Assembly (NCBI GenBank): GCA_910575565.1
Contig: CAJTFL010000008.1
Coordinates: forward strand, 12,179 to 76,178
DNA from: Lachnospiraceae bacterium
Lineage (GTDB): Bacteria; Bacillota; Clostridia; Lachnospirales; Lachnospiraceae
Reading direction: 5' to 3'
Length of the DNA stretch: 64,000 bases
Shown here: positions 54,130 through 63,413 of the stretch, piece by piece
How positions within the stretch are numbered: the first letter of the stretch is position 1
Layout of the letters: each line of letters starts with the position of its first letter
Program-made: the position numbers and the translations under genes
Notes under the pieces: model-generated
Database searches by the model: none
What the model saw: only the letters and a program-made list of their open reading frames with translations
Told to the model about the DNA's origin: nothing

Positions 54130-55266
54130 ATGGACAGATTGGATTTGCAGGAGATAAGAGGAAAGCTGGATCAGGTGGATGCGAAGCTGGCGGAGCTGTT
54201 TGAGGAGCGGATGAAGCTGTGTGCCGATGTGGCGGAGTTTAAGCTGGGAAGCGGGAAGGCAGTATACGATCCGGCGCGGGAGAAGGAGAAGCTTTCGGCT
54301 ATCCGCAGCCTGGCGAAAAGCCCCTTTACGGAGATTGCCCTGGGGGAGTTGTTTACACAGATTATGGCTATCAGCCGCCGTTACCAGTACCAGGTGCTCG
54401 GTGCTGGCAGCAGCGGGGATGAGTGGAAATTTAAGCTGGTGGAGTACCTTCCTACATATGGGAAAAGGGTGGTATACCAGGGGGTGGAGGGCGCCTACAG
54501 CCATGCCGCCGCCATCCAATTTTTCGGCCAGCAGGCGGATGTGTATCACGTTCCGGCATGGGATGATGCCATGAGGGAGGTGGCGGAGGGCAGGGCGGCT
54601 TACGCGGTGCTCCCCATTGAGAATTCTTCCGCAGGGGCAGTGATTGATAATTACGATTTGCTGTTAAAATATGACAATTACATCGTAGGGGAGACGGAGG
54701 TTCCCATTAACCACGCCCTTTTAGGGCTTTTGGAGGCGGAGCTTTCCCAGATCCGGACGGTGTATTCCCACCCCCAGGCGCTGATGCAGTGCAGCCGGTT
54801 CTTAAATTCCCACAGGGAATGGAAGCAGATCAGCCTGGAAAATACGGCGGTGGCGGCGAAGAAGGTGGTAGGGGACAAGGACGTGTCCCAGGCCGCGGTT
54901 GCCAGCGAAACGGCAGGAAAGCTTTACGGCCTTAAGGTGCTAAAGCCGGCGATCAACCATAATTCCTGCAATACGACCCGTTTTATTATCTTAGGGCGTG
55001 ATCCGGTATACCGGCTGGATGCGAAAAAGGTCAGCGTCTGCTTTGAGCTTCCCCATGTGAGCGGCTCCCTTTATAATATGCTGGGCCATTTTATTTACAA
55101 TCATGTGAATATGCTGATGATCCAGTCCAGGCCGATTTTAGAGCGGAACTGGGAATACCGCTTTTTCGTGGATGTGGAAGGCACGCTAAAAGACGGGCCG
55201 GTGAGGAACGCCCTTTTAGGGATTCAGAAGGAAGCGGTGAATATGCGGATTTTAGGAAGTTATTAG
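54130..55266 (+). CDS. pheA: Bifunctional chorismate mutase / prephenate dehydratase
   Basis: A 378-residue enzyme of phenylalanine synthesis. Residues 1-90 are an AroQ-type chorismate mutase (LDQVDAKLAELFEERMKLC). Residues about 110-290 are prephenate dehydratase (YQGVEGAYSHAAA, PIENSSAGAVIDNYDLL, and NTTRFI, whose TRF motif is catalytic). Residues about 300-375 are an ACT regulatory domain (HVSGSLYNML, then QSRPI in place of the usual ESRP). Feedback inhibition by phenylalanine is expected from the ACT domain. It starts at ATG 54130 with AAAGGA upstream. Confidence 0.95.
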   Translation: MDRLDLQEIRGKLDQVDAKLAELFEERMKLCADVAEFKLGSGKAVYDPAREKEKLSAIRSLAKSPFTEIALGELFTQIMAISRRYQYQVLGAGSSGDEWKFKLVEYLPTYGKRVVYQGVEGAYSHAAAIQFFGQQADVYHVPAWDDAMREVAEGRAAYAVLPIENSSAGAVIDNYDLLLKYDNYIVGETEVPINHALLGLLEAELSQIRTVYSHPQALMQCSRFLNSHREWKQISLENTAVAAKKVVGDKDVSQAAVASETAGKLYGLKVLKPAINHNSCNTTRFIILGRDPVYRLDAKKVSVCFELPHVSGSLYNMLGHFIYNHVNMLMIQSRPILERNWEYRFFVDVEGTLKDGPVRNALLGIQKEAVNMRILGSY

Positions 55267-55346
55267 TGTGCTATTAGTTCAATTATGAATGTGTATGCAC
55301 ACTAAGCCTTTTGGCTTTAACATTAAATGAGGATTGAGGCAGCAGG

Positions 55347-56801
55347 ATGATGACAGAAAAATTAATTATTTACCGGGATTTCCGATACCAAAAGCTGTTT
55401 GAGGCGATGGAGCGGCTTTTGCTGGGGGAGGGGGAAGGCGGGGCGGTTTACCCCTGCGCCAATCAGCTGATTGAATTGGCGGTTACATATGGCTTTAGCG
55501 GCAATTTGTACCACTGCTTCCTGGCATTCTGCCTGGCAAACCACGAGAACGCCTACAGCACCTCCTGCGAGATCTTAGGCCCGGCAGGCGGCTCTTTAGA
55601 CGCCTTAGCAAGCCATGATTTCGCGATATTTAAGGCGCTGTTTGACCTGGATATCCGAAAGCTGGACGGGGATGGCCAGGAAGGAGGCGTGTGGGGGCTG
55701 ATTGCCGATTATAAGGCGGCGAAGGAAAACAGCCGGGTGTTTAACAAGCGGATCCGGGATCGGATCGTGGAGCTGGCGAAGGCTCTAGAGCAGGCCGGGG
55801 ACGTGGCTGCCTTCCAGGGGGAGGTGGTTCAGTTTTATAAAGAGTTTGGCGTAGGCAAATTCGGGCTGAACAAAGCCTTCCGGATCCTGGAAAAAGACGA
55901 GCAGGCGTATATCGATCCCATCACCAGCATCGAGCACGTGGCCTTGGAGGATCTGGTGGGCTATGAGATCCAGAAGAAAAAGCTGATTGACAATACGGAG
56001 GCCTTTATCCGGGGGCGGGAAGCGAACAATGTGCTTCTCTACGGGGATGCAGGGACAGGGAAGTCTTCCAGCATCAAGGCGGTGCTAAACCGGTATTATG
56101 ATCAGGGCCTTCGGATTATCGAAGTATATAAGCACCAGTTTAAGGCGCTGTCTGATGTGCTGGAGCAGGTGAAGGATCGGAATTATAAGTTTATTATCTA
56201 TATGGACGATCTGTCCTTTGAGGAAACGGAGCTGGAATATAAGTATTTAAAGGCGATTATCGAGGGCGGCCTGGGGAAGACGCCAAAGAATGTGCTGATT
56301 TACGCCACGTCCAACCGCCGCCACCTGATCCGGGAGAGCTTTGGGGATAAGCGCCAGCTTTCCGATGACGATCTCCATGCCAATGACACGGTTCAGGAGA
56401 AGCTGTCCTTGGTGGCCCGCTTTGGCGTCACCATTTATTTCGGCGCCCCTGAGCCGAAGGAGTTTAAGGAGATCGTGAAGTCCTTAGCCAGGCGCAGCGG
56501 CATTAATCTTTCGGACGAGGAGCTTCTGCTTAAGGCAAACCAGTGGGAGTTAAGCCATGGCGGCCTGTCGGGCCGGACGGCGGCTCAGTTCATTACCTAT
56601 CTTTTAGGGCAGGGGAATGGACAGGAAGGCGCGGGACAGGAAGCAGAAAACGCAGGACAGGAAGCAGAAAACGCGGGACAGGAAGCAGAAAACGCGGGAC
56701 AGGAAGCAAAAAACGCGAGACAGGAAGCAGAAAACGCGGGACAGGAAGCAAAAAACGCGAGTCAGAAAGCAAAAGGTTCAGGAAGCGCTGACGATCGTTA
56801 A
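55347..56801 (+). CDS. DUF815-family AAA ATPase with a C-terminal heptad repeat tail
   Basis: A 484-residue cytoplasmic ATPase of the DUF815 family. The N-terminal helical part (1-200) is family-typical. The ATPase core (about 205-430) has EDLVGYEIQKKKL, Walker A LLYGDAGTGKSSSIKA, Walker B FIIYMDDLSFE and the sensor region YATSNRRHLIRESF. The last 50 residues are a seven-residue repeat (GQEAENA/GQEAKNA) of about six to seven units, encoded by 21-bp repeats; this tail is not part of the usual domain. The cellular role of DUF815 is not known to me. It starts at ATG 55347, 80 bases after pheA, and lies 27 bases ahead of ppx. Confidence 0.85.
   Translation: MMTEKLIIYRDFRYQKLFEAMERLLLGEGEGGAVYPCANQLIELAVTYGFSGNLYHCFLAFCLANHENAYSTSCEILGPAGGSLDALASHDFAIFKALFDLDIRKLDGDGQEGGVWGLIADYKAAKENSRVFNKRIRDRIVELAKALEQAGDVAAFQGEVVQFYKEFGVGKFGLNKAFRILEKDEQAYIDPITSIEHVALEDLVGYEIQKKKLIDNTEAFIRGREANNVLLYGDAGTGKSSSIKAVLNRYYDQGLRIIEVYKHQFKALSDVLEQVKDRNYKFIIYMDDLSFEETELEYKYLKAIIEGGLGKTPKNVLIYATSNRRHLIRESFGDKRQLSDDDLHANDTVQEKLSLVARFGVTIYFGAPEPKEFKEIVKSLARRSGINLSDEELLLKANQWELSHGGLSGRTAAQFITYLLGQGNGQEGAGQEAENAGQEAENAGQEAENAGQEAKNARQEAENAGQEAKNASQKAKGSGSADDR
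56631..56775 (+). repeat. 21-bp coding repeat in the DUF815 gene
   Basis: The units GCGGGACAGGAAGCAGAAAAC recur every 21 bases from 56631 to about 56775, nearly seven times. They stay in frame and add a charged glutamine/glutamate/asparagine tail. Confidence 0.92.
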
Positions 56802-56828
56802 GGCAAAGGAGCGGGGAGGAATAAAGGT

Positions 56829-58400
56829 ATGGCGATACAGACATTCGCAGCCATCGATGTAGGCTCTTTTGAAGTGGAGCTTGGCATTTATGAGATTTCA
56901 AACAAATTTGGCATCCGCCCGGTGGATCATGTGCGCCACGTGATTGCCCTGGGACGGGATACGTATGGGCACGGGAAGATTGGCTATGACCTGGTGGAGG
57001 AGCTGTGCCAGGTATTAAAGGAATTTTCCGTGATCATGAAAGGGTATAAGGTTCAGGCTTACAAAGCCTATGCCACCAGTGCCCTGCGGGATGCCAGGAA
57101 TAACCAGATTATTTTGGATCAGATCCTGGTGCGCACCGGGATTGAAGTAAAGCTGATTGAAAATTCAGAGCAGCGGTATTTAAGCTACAAAGCCATTGCC
57201 GCCAAGGATCAGGAATTTAACACCACTATCCAGAAGGGGACGGCGATTGTGGACGTGGGCTTTGGCAGTATGCAGATTTCCCTGTTTGACAAGGATTCCC
57301 TGATTTCCACCCAAAACCTTCCCTTAGGGACGCTGCGCCTCCGGGAGCTGGTGTCTAAGGTTCCTGCGGGGATAGAGCTTCAAAGCCGACTTATCCGGGA
57401 GCTGGTGGATAATGAACTGTTTACCTTCCGCAAGATTTATTTGAAAGACCGGGAGATCAAAAATTTAATTGGCATCGGGGATAATTCCCTGTATGTGTTT
57501 AAGCAGATGCTGGAAGAAAAGGGGTCAGCCTCCGGCAGGATGACGGCGGAGGATGTGAACCGGTTTTACGATACGCTGTTTAAGATGAGCATCCATGAGC
57601 TGGAGGATATCTTCGGCATCAGCGAACGGTATGTGGAAATGATGCTGCCCAGCGCCGTGATTTACAAGCGGATTATGGAGATTACGGGGGCGGAGCAGTT
57701 CTGGCTTCCCGGTATCCGGCTGTGCGACGGGATGGCTGCGGAGTATGGGGAATCCATCCGTCAGGTGAAGTTTAAGCATAGCTTTGAGGATGATATCCTG
57801 GCGGCTTCCCGGAACCTGGCAAAGCGCTATAAATGCCATAACAGCCATAACCAGGTGCTGGAACAGTTTGTGCTGGAAATTTTTGACGCCATGCGCCGTT
57901 TCCATGGCCTGACGGCAAGGGACAGGCTCCTTCTGCGGATTGCGGTGATCCTCCATGCCTGCGGCAAGTTTATCAGCATCCGGGATGCCAATGAATGTGC
58001 CTATAACATTATCATGGCTACGGAGATTATCGGCTTAAGCCGCCTGGAAAGGGAGATTATCGCCAATGTGGTGCGCTATAATATCCGGGACTTTGATTAC
58101 GGCCACATGGAGCTGGAAACCAGGGTTTATAAGGATTCTTCCGATATTTTAAGCCATCATGACATTACCATAAAGATTGCCAAGCTTACGGCGATCCTCC
58201 GGCTGGCCAATTCCATGGATCGGAGCCACAGCCAGAAGCTTTCCGGCTGCAAGATGAGCGTTCGGGATGACGAGCTGGTGATCACTACAGATTATCCGGG
58301 GGATATTACCCTGGAAAGCGGATCCTTTTTGCAGAAGTCAGATTTCTTCGAGGAAATCTTTGGGATCCGCCCGGTGTTAAAGCAGAAAAGGAGGGTATGA
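56829..58400 (+). CDS. ppx: Exopolyphosphatase, Ppx/GppA family
   Basis: A 523-residue enzyme expected to release phosphate from polyphosphate or to hydrolyse pppGpp. The N-terminal ribonuclease-H-like fold has AAIDVGSFEVELGIYEI, YATSALRDARN, IENSEQRYLSY and IVDVGFGSMQISLFD with NLPLGTLRL. The second motif normally reads DxGGGS; here it is DVGFGS, a change next to the phosphate loop. A C-terminal HD-like part (about 350-480) contains ILHACGKFISIRDA and LEREIIANVVRYN. Its stop overlaps the possible ATG of ppk by four bases, so synthesis and breakdown of polyphosphate are encoded together. Confidence 0.88.
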   Translation: MAIQTFAAIDVGSFEVELGIYEISNKFGIRPVDHVRHVIALGRDTYGHGKIGYDLVEELCQVLKEFSVIMKGYKVQAYKAYATSALRDARNNQIILDQILVRTGIEVKLIENSEQRYLSYKAIAAKDQEFNTTIQKGTAIVDVGFGSMQISLFDKDSLISTQNLPLGTLRLRELVSKVPAGIELQSRLIRELVDNELFTFRKIYLKDREIKNLIGIGDNSLYVFKQMLEEKGSASGRMTAEDVNRFYDTLFKMSIHELEDIFGISERYVEMMLPSAVIYKRIMEITGAEQFWLPGIRLCDGMAAEYGESIRQVKFKHSFEDDILAASRNLAKRYKCHNSHNQVLEQFVLEIFDAMRRFHGLTARDRLLLRIAVILHACGKFISIRDANECAYNIIMATEIIGLSRLEREIIANVVRYNIRDFDYGHMELETRVYKDSSDILSHHDITIKIAKLTAILRLANSMDRSHSQKLSGCKMSVRDDELVITTDYPGDITLESGSFLQKSDFFEEIFGIRPVLKQKRRV

Positions 58401-58402
58401 GC

Positions 58403-60562
58403 ATGGCAGAGAACACAGTGGATTTTTTGGAACCGGGAAATTACGTTAACCGGGAATTAAGCTGGCTGGAATTTAACTACCGGGTGTTAAGCGAGGCAAG
58501 GGATAAGACGCTGCCTTTGTTTGAGCGGCTGAAATTTTTAAGCATTACCGCCAGCAACTTAGATGAATTTTTCATGGTCAGGGTGGCATCCCTGCGGGAC
58601 ATGATCCATGCCAAATACACGAAACCGGATATCGCCGGCTTAAAGCCGGAGGAGCAGCTGGAAAAAATATCAGTAAAGACCCATGAGCTGGTGAACGTCC
58701 AGTATTCCACCTATAACCGTTCCCTTCTCCCGGCCTTGCGCGCCCAGGGCCTGAATGTGATTGAGGATCATGAATCCCTGACCAAGGAGCAGGGGAAATT
58801 CGTGGATCAGTATTTTGCGGATAATGTATATCCGGTGCTGACGCCTATGGCCTTTGATTCTTCCAGGCCTTTCCCCCTGGTGCGGAACAAGTCCTTAAAT
58901 ATCGCGGCGCTTTTAAAGAAAAAGAAGGACAGCGACGGGGAGCTGGACTTTGCCATGGTGCAGGTTCCTTCCGGCCTTTCCCGGGTGGTGGAGCTTCCGG
59001 TTACTGCCGGGAAAAACGGCAAGGAGATGCGCAACGTGATCCTTTTGGAAGAGATTATCGAGCGCAATATGCAGACGCTGTTTTTAAACTATGATATTTT
59101 AGCAGCCCATCCCTTCCGGATCATGCGGAACGCCGATTTGACTATTGACGAGGAAGAGGCGGAGGATCTTTTGGAAGAGATCGAGAAGCAGCTAAAGAAG
59201 CGCCAGTGGGGCGAGGTGATCCGGCTGGAGGTGGAGGAAAAGGCAGATAAGCGGCTGTTAAAGATTTTAAAGCATGAGCTGGATGTAAGTGCCCAGGATA
59301 TTTTTGAGATTGGCGGCCCTCTGGATTTGACAGTTTTGATGAAAATGTACGGCGGCCTGGACGGCTTCGATGACTTAAAAGCCCCGGCCTACACGCCTCA
59401 GCCTGTCCCGGCGCTGATGAATGAGGAGGATATTTTTTCCAATATCCGAAAGGGCGACATTTTGCTTCACCATCCGTACCAGACCTTTGACCCGGTGGTG
59501 GAGTTTGTCCGGACGGCAGCCAAGGATCCGGATGTGCTGGCCATCAAGCAGACCTTGTACCGGGTCAGCGGCCATTCTCCCATTATCGCGGCTTTGGCTG
59601 CCGCCGCGGATAACGGCAAGCAGGTTTCCGTGCTGGTAGAGTTAAAGGCCAGGTTTGACGAGGAAAATAACATTAACTGGGCGAAAATGCTGGAGAAGGC
59701 AGGCTGCCACGTGATTTACGGCCTGGTAGGCCTAAAAACTCACTCCAAGATTACCCTGGTAGTCCGCCGGGAGGAGGACGGCATCCGCCGTTATGTCCAT
59801 CTGGGGACGGGCAACTACAATGATTCCACAGCAAAATTATATACGGACTGCGGCCTGATGACCTGCAATCCCCTTATCGGCGAGGATGCTACGGCGGTCT
59901 TTAATATGCTGTCCGGCTATTCGGAGCCGCCCAGCTGGAACAAGCTGGCGGTGGCGCCTTTGTGGCTGAGGAAGCATTTTCTGCGGCTGATCCGCAGGGA
60001 GATCGCTTATGCCAAGGCAGGGCGGGAGGCGGCAATTATTGCCAAGATGAATTCCCTGTGCGATAAGGAGGTTATCGCCGCGCTGTATGAGGCATCCTGC
60101 GCGGGGGTGCAGATCCAGCTGATTATCCGGGGGATCTGCTGCCTGAAGGCGGGCATCCCAGGCTTAAGCGAAAATATCCAGGTGCGCTCCATCGTGGGGA
60201 ACTTTTTGGAGCACAGCCGGATCTTCTATTTTGAAAACGGCGGCTCCTGCCAGCTCTACATGGGAAGCGCCGACTGGATGCCCAGGAACTTGGATAAGCG
60301 GGTGGAGATCGTTTTCCCGGTGGAGGATGAGAAGCTGAAGGAAGAGGTTTTCCATATCCTGGAAGTGGAGCTGGAGGACAATGTAAAGGCTCATCTTTTG
60401 CAGCCTGACGGGACGTATGAGAAGCCGGATAAACGGGGGAAAATCCAGATAAATTCCCAGAGGCAGTTCTGCGAGGAAGCCATCTATAAGGCAAAGATGG
60501 CCCAGCGGGAAGATGACCCGGTGAGCACCAGGGTGTTTGTGCCGGTGGAAAGTGAGATATAA
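58403..60562 (+). CDS. ppk1: Polyphosphate kinase 1
   Basis: A 719-residue enzyme that makes polyphosphate from ATP. Family landmarks are NRELSWLEFNYRVL near the N-terminus, DEFFMVRVA, HHPYQTFDPVVEFV, the catalytic histidine region GLKTHSKI and the second histidine in LEHSRIFYFENGG. MGSADWMPRNLDKRVE follows. ATG 58403 is preferred because GGAGG lies 8 bases upstream; an ATG two codons earlier overlaps the ppx stop. The length is typical of PPK1. Confidence 0.95.
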   Translation: MAENTVDFLEPGNYVNRELSWLEFNYRVLSEARDKTLPLFERLKFLSITASNLDEFFMVRVASLRDMIHAKYTKPDIAGLKPEEQLEKISVKTHELVNVQYSTYNRSLLPALRAQGLNVIEDHESLTKEQGKFVDQYFADNVYPVLTPMAFDSSRPFPLVRNKSLNIAALLKKKKDSDGELDFAMVQVPSGLSRVVELPVTAGKNGKEMRNVILLEEIIERNMQTLFLNYDILAAHPFRIMRNADLTIDEEEAEDLLEEIEKQLKKRQWGEVIRLEVEEKADKRLLKILKHELDVSAQDIFEIGGPLDLTVLMKMYGGLDGFDDLKAPAYTPQPVPALMNEEDIFSNIRKGDILLHHPYQTFDPVVEFVRTAAKDPDVLAIKQTLYRVSGHSPIIAALAAAADNGKQVSVLVELKARFDEENNINWAKMLEKAGCHVIYGLVGLKTHSKITLVVRREEDGIRRYVHLGTGNYNDSTAKLYTDCGLMTCNPLIGEDATAVFNMLSGYSEPPSWNKLAVAPLWLRKHFLRLIRREIAYAKAGREAAIIAKMNSLCDKEVIAALYEASCAGVQIQLIIRGICCLKAGIPGLSENIQVRSIVGNFLEHSRIFYFENGGSCQLYMGSADWMPRNLDKRVEIVFPVEDEKLKEEVFHILEVELEDNVKAHLLQPDGTYEKPDKRGKIQINSQRQFCEEAIYKAKMAQREDDPVSTRVFVPVESEI

Positions 60563-60570
60563 GAGATAAA

Positions 60571-60606
60571 AGCCGGTGGCTGTCCATAAGGCAGCCCCGG
60601 CTATTT
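60571..60606 (+). terminator. Possible terminator after ppk1
   Basis: AGCCGG-TGGCTG pairs with CAGCC-CCGGCT in an imperfect stem followed by ATTTGG. The T-run is weak. Confidence 0.5.
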
Positions 60607-60634
60607 GGCGTATGTGCATATTTGAAAAGTTGGG

Positions 60635-60919
60635 TTATTCTTTAAATAAATCTGAATGTGTTCCGGTGTCTACCAGCGTTAGGGTTAATATTTCTTCTTC
60701 AATCAGATAGATAAGCAGCCAATTTGGCTGGATATGGCATTCACGGTATCCTTTGTAATTGCCGATTAATTCATGGTCTTTGTGCTTTGCTTCCAGTGGA
60801 ATTCGATTTTTTAATCGTTCTACAATATCTTCCAGCAGGGAAATATTCAGCCCTCTTTTTACTGCAAGCCGCAAGCCTTTTTTAAATCGGGATGAATATT
60901 TAATTTTCAATGTCATCAT
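60635..60919 (-). CDS. yafQ: YafQ-family type II toxin (ribosome-dependent mRNA endonuclease)
   Basis: A 94-residue RelE-fold toxin. It has YSSRFKKGLRLAVKRG, then KHKDHELIGNYKGYRECHI, NWLLIY and a DTGTHSDLF end. Residues matching the YafQ active site are H49, H62, W67, H88 and F92, but the conserved aspartate of the PDW motif is asparagine (N66). Such toxins cut translated mRNA at the ribosome. It overlaps the antitoxin gene by 20 bases in another frame, the usual arrangement. The D-to-N change may weaken activity. Confidence 0.88.
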   Translation of the reverse strand: MMTLKIKYSSRFKKGLRLAVKRGLNISLLEDIVERLKNRIPLEAKHKDHELIGNYKGYRECHIQPNWLLIYLIEEEILTLTLVDTGTHSDLFKE

Positions 60920-61202
60920 TTAAAATCTCCCTGAACATTTCCTTGACATCGGTATAAGATTTAACGGTTGGATCGCGACTGATTTTTCGCGCTTCTTCCA
61001 TGGCTTCAAGGACTTCCGGCTTAAATTCCCGGCTTTCTTCTGGATACTTTATTTCAAATGGTATCCCTTTTTTTAAGATAACTTGCTTTAAAAAGATATT
61101 GATTGCTTCGGATAAATTTAGCCCTAAGCCTTCTAAAAGCTTGACGGCTTCTTTTTTTGTATTTTCTTCGATTCGTATTTGTGTAGGTATAGTGGCGGAC
61201 AT
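60900..61202 (-). CDS. dinJ: RelB/DinJ-family antitoxin
   Basis: A 100-residue antitoxin with an N-terminal ribbon-helix-helix segment (PTQIRIEENTKKEAVKLLEG then LNLSEAINIFLKQVI), typical of RelB/DinJ. The C-terminal half (about 55-100) should wrap the toxin. It starts at ATG 61202 with AAGGAGG 9 bases upstream. It is expected to repress its own promoter (61227-61255). Confidence 0.92.
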   Translation of the reverse strand: MSATIPTQIRIEENTKKEAVKLLEGLGLNLSEAINIFLKQVILKKGIPFEIKYPEESREFKPEVLEAMEEARKISRDPTVKSYTDVKEMFREILNDDIEN

Positions 61203-61226
61203 ATGGCGTTTCCTCCTTTTTGCTAT

Positions 61227-61255
61227 ATTTTACTACAATAAGTATACGATGTCAA
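61227..61255 (-). promoter_or_regulatory. Promoter of the dinJ-yafQ operon
   Basis: On the minus strand TTGACA (61250-61255) and TAAAAT (61227-61232) have a 17-bp spacer. The spacer includes the small palindrome GTATAC, a possible antitoxin operator. Confidence 0.85.
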
Positions 61256-61388
61256 CCTATAGTCTTACAAATGCATGGACTGAATGGATGGCAGATTTTA
61301 TGAAAAAGCGAATGTTTGCTCATCTGGGATAGGGAGAAGCAATAGAAGCATTGACGGACAATAATCTGCAAACAAAGCTCCTGTGAAT

Positions 61389-61458
61389 TTGTAAGAGAAT
61401 TGTAATGTAAATTTTGCCATGATATGGTAAACTATAAATAAAAATATTATGTTATACT
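61389..61458 (+). promoter_or_regulatory. Response-regulator-type direct repeat and promoter of the two-component operon
   Basis: TTGTAA occurs at 61389 and again 11 bases later at 61400, the helical spacing typical of OmpR/PhoB-family sites. An extended -10 (TGTTATACT, 61450-61458) lies about 50 bases downstream with a poor -35. This fits autoactivation by the encoded regulator but is unproven. Confidence 0.45.
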
Positions 61459-61561
61459 GGTAAAATAGAGAGAAATTTCGGAACATTGAGGAAAAAGCAG
61501 GGGAATAATCGTTATAAAGGAAAGGCAGAATACCCGAAGAAAGGACAAGGAGGGCGCAAAC

Positions 61562-62266
61562 ATGGCGGAAACCCGGATTTTAGTGGTGGATGATGAGAAA
61601 GAGATTGCAGACTTAATTGAGATTTATTTGGTAAGTGACGGATATAAAGTGCTGAAGGCGGACAATGCGGAGGAGGGCTTGGAAATCCTTGGGAAGGAGG
61701 ATGTTCACCTGGTGCTTTTAGACATTATGATGCCGGGGATGAACGGGCTGGAGATGTGCAAAAAGATCCGGGAGACCAACAATATCCCCATTATCATGCT
61801 CAGCGCCAAGTCTACGGATTTAGATAAGATTTTAGGCCTGGGGACAGGGGCAGACGACTATGTGACCAAGCCCTTCAATCCCCTGGAGCTGACGGCCAGG
61901 GTGAAGTCCCAGCTGCGCCGGTACACCCAGCTTAACCCCAACAGCAGTGTCCACGAGTCAGGGAAAAATGAGATTTCCATCCGGGAGCTGACCATTAATA
62001 AGGACAACCATAAGGTTACGGTGGATGGGGAGGAAATTAAACTGACGCCCATCGAGTTTGATATTTTATATCTCCTGGCCTCTAATCCGGGCCGGGTGTT
62101 CAGCACGGATGAAATTTTTGAAAATGTGTGGAATGAAAAGGTTTACGAGGCGAATAATACGGTTATGGTACATATCCGCCGCCTGAGAGGGAAGATGAAG
62201 GAGGATGCCAGGAAGAATAAGATTATCACAACGGTATGGGGAGTAGGGTATAAGATTGAAAAATAA
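61562..62266 (+). CDS. OmpR-family response regulator (VanR-like)
   Basis: A 234-residue regulator. The receiver domain (1-118) has D10-D11, the phosphorylated D54 (LLDIMMPGMNG), a conserved serine/alanine pair (MLSAKS) and the lysine in YVTKPFNP. The OmpR-type winged helix (about 135-232) contains LTPIEFDILYLLASNPGRVF and TVMVHIRRLRGKM. It starts at ATG 61562 with AAGGAGG upstream. It overlaps the kinase gene by 11 bases. The signal and targets are unknown. Confidence 0.95.
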   Translation: MAETRILVVDDEKEIADLIEIYLVSDGYKVLKADNAEEGLEILGKEDVHLVLLDIMMPGMNGLEMCKKIRETNNIPIIMLSAKSTDLDKILGLGTGADDYVTKPFNPLELTARVKSQLRRYTQLNPNSSVHESGKNEISIRELTINKDNHKVTVDGEEIKLTPIEFDILYLLASNPGRVFSTDEIFENVWNEKVYEANNTVMVHIRRLRGKMKEDARKNKIITTVWGVGYKIEK

Positions 62267-63407
62267 GGATATGAGCAGGCGGTTTTACGGGCGCATGGCG
62301 GCCAATATCGGCTACAGCGCCTTGATTGCCTGCATGATGGAAATTTTTCTGGTTACGAATCTTTCCATTATTTCCAGGTATTTAAGCGAGCAGGGGAAGG
62401 AAAGCCGCCTGCTTCGCTTTTTGACCTGGGAGCAGGAAGGCATTGTGGGGATCCTCGTTTGCGTGCTTTTGGGGATCCTGGTATTTTCGGCGTCGTTTTT
62501 ATTTCTGCAGCATAAATCCATGGTCTATATGGGGAAAATTTCCGCGGCGGTGCAAAATATTTCCCAGGGGGACTTAAATACTTCCATTGAGGTGGTGGGG
62601 GACGACGAGTTTTCCGCCATGGCGGCAAACTTAAATAAGATGGTAGGGGATATCCGGGAGCTGATGGACCGGGAACGGGAGTCAGAGAAAACGAAAAATG
62701 AGCTGATTACCAATATCGCCCATGATTTGCGCACGCCCCTGACTTCCATCATCGGATATTTGGAGCTTTTGTCCGGGGAGAAGGGGGAATCCCTTCCCCG
62801 GGATATGGAAAGGAAATATATCGGCATCGCGTATGTTAAGGCCAAACGGCTGGAAAACTTAATTGAGGATTTATTCGGCTTTACGAAAATGACCTATGGG
62901 AAGGTAGCCATGAAGGTGGCTCCCGTGGATATTATTAAGCTTCTGGAGCAGCTTTTGGAGGAGTTTTATCCCAGCTTTGCCGATAAAAACCTGGTCTATG
63001 AGCTAAAATCCAATGTGGCAGGCCAGGTGATTACCGCCGACGGAAATCTCCTGGCCCGTCTTTTTGATAATCTGATCAATAATGCCATCAAGTACGGCGC
63101 TGAGGGAAAGCGGATTCTGGTAAGGGTTCATGCCACGGAAGAAATTGTCACCGTGTCGGTGACGAATTACGGTTATGTGATCCCGGAGGAAGATATCCCG
63201 CTGCTGTTTAATAAATTTTACCGGGTGGAACAGTCCCGGTCGTTGGCCACCGGAGGCACAGGCCTGGGGCTGGCTATCGCAAAAAACATCGTGGATATGC
63301 ACGGTGGGATTATCCAGGCATCCAGCGGCTTAAGCGGAACTACCTTTACCGTAAAGCTGAAGGTAAATTTTGATTTAAACAAGGAAAATTTTGGAAAGAT
63401 TCGGTGA
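62256..63407 (+). CDS. Sensor histidine kinase (VanS-like)
   Basis: A 383-residue membrane kinase. Two transmembrane helices (about 17-40 and 63-85) enclose a short extracellular loop, so it may sense the membrane or wall. HAMP (about 88-140) is followed by the DHp helix with H156 (NIAHDLRTPLTSIIGYLELL). The ATP-binding domain has NLINNAIKYG, a FNKFYRVEQSRS lid and GTGLGLAIAKNIVDMHGG. The TTG at 62256, inside the regulator gene, is taken as start because AGGG precedes it; ATG 62271 is the alternative. It pairs with the preceding regulator. Confidence 0.93.
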   Translation: MKNKDMSRRFYGRMAANIGYSALIACMMEIFLVTNLSIISRYLSEQGKESRLLRFLTWEQEGIVGILVCVLLGILVFSASFLFLQHKSMVYMGKISAAVQNISQGDLNTSIEVVGDDEFSAMAANLNKMVGDIRELMDRERESEKTKNELITNIAHDLRTPLTSIIGYLELLSGEKGESLPRDMERKYIGIAYVKAKRLENLIEDLFGFTKMTYGKVAMKVAPVDIIKLLEQLLEEFYPSFADKNLVYELKSNVAGQVITADGNLLARLFDNLINNAIKYGAEGKRILVRVHATEEIVTVSVTNYGYVIPEEDIPLLFNKFYRVEQSRSLATGGTGLGLAIAKNIVDMHGGIIQASSGLSGTTFTVKLKVNFDLNKENFGKIR

Positions 63408-63413
63408 AATCTT

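Noticed and set aside
56617..56862. Second frame (DRKQKTR repeats) through the DUF815 repeat tail
   Set aside because: It is open only because a 21-bp repeat is free of stops in several frames; it has no domain and overlaps the start of ppx.
61247..61332. Small plus-strand ORF of 27 codons between the antitoxin and the response regulator
   Set aside because: It overlaps the antitoxin promoter, has no clear ribosome binding site and its product matches nothing I know.
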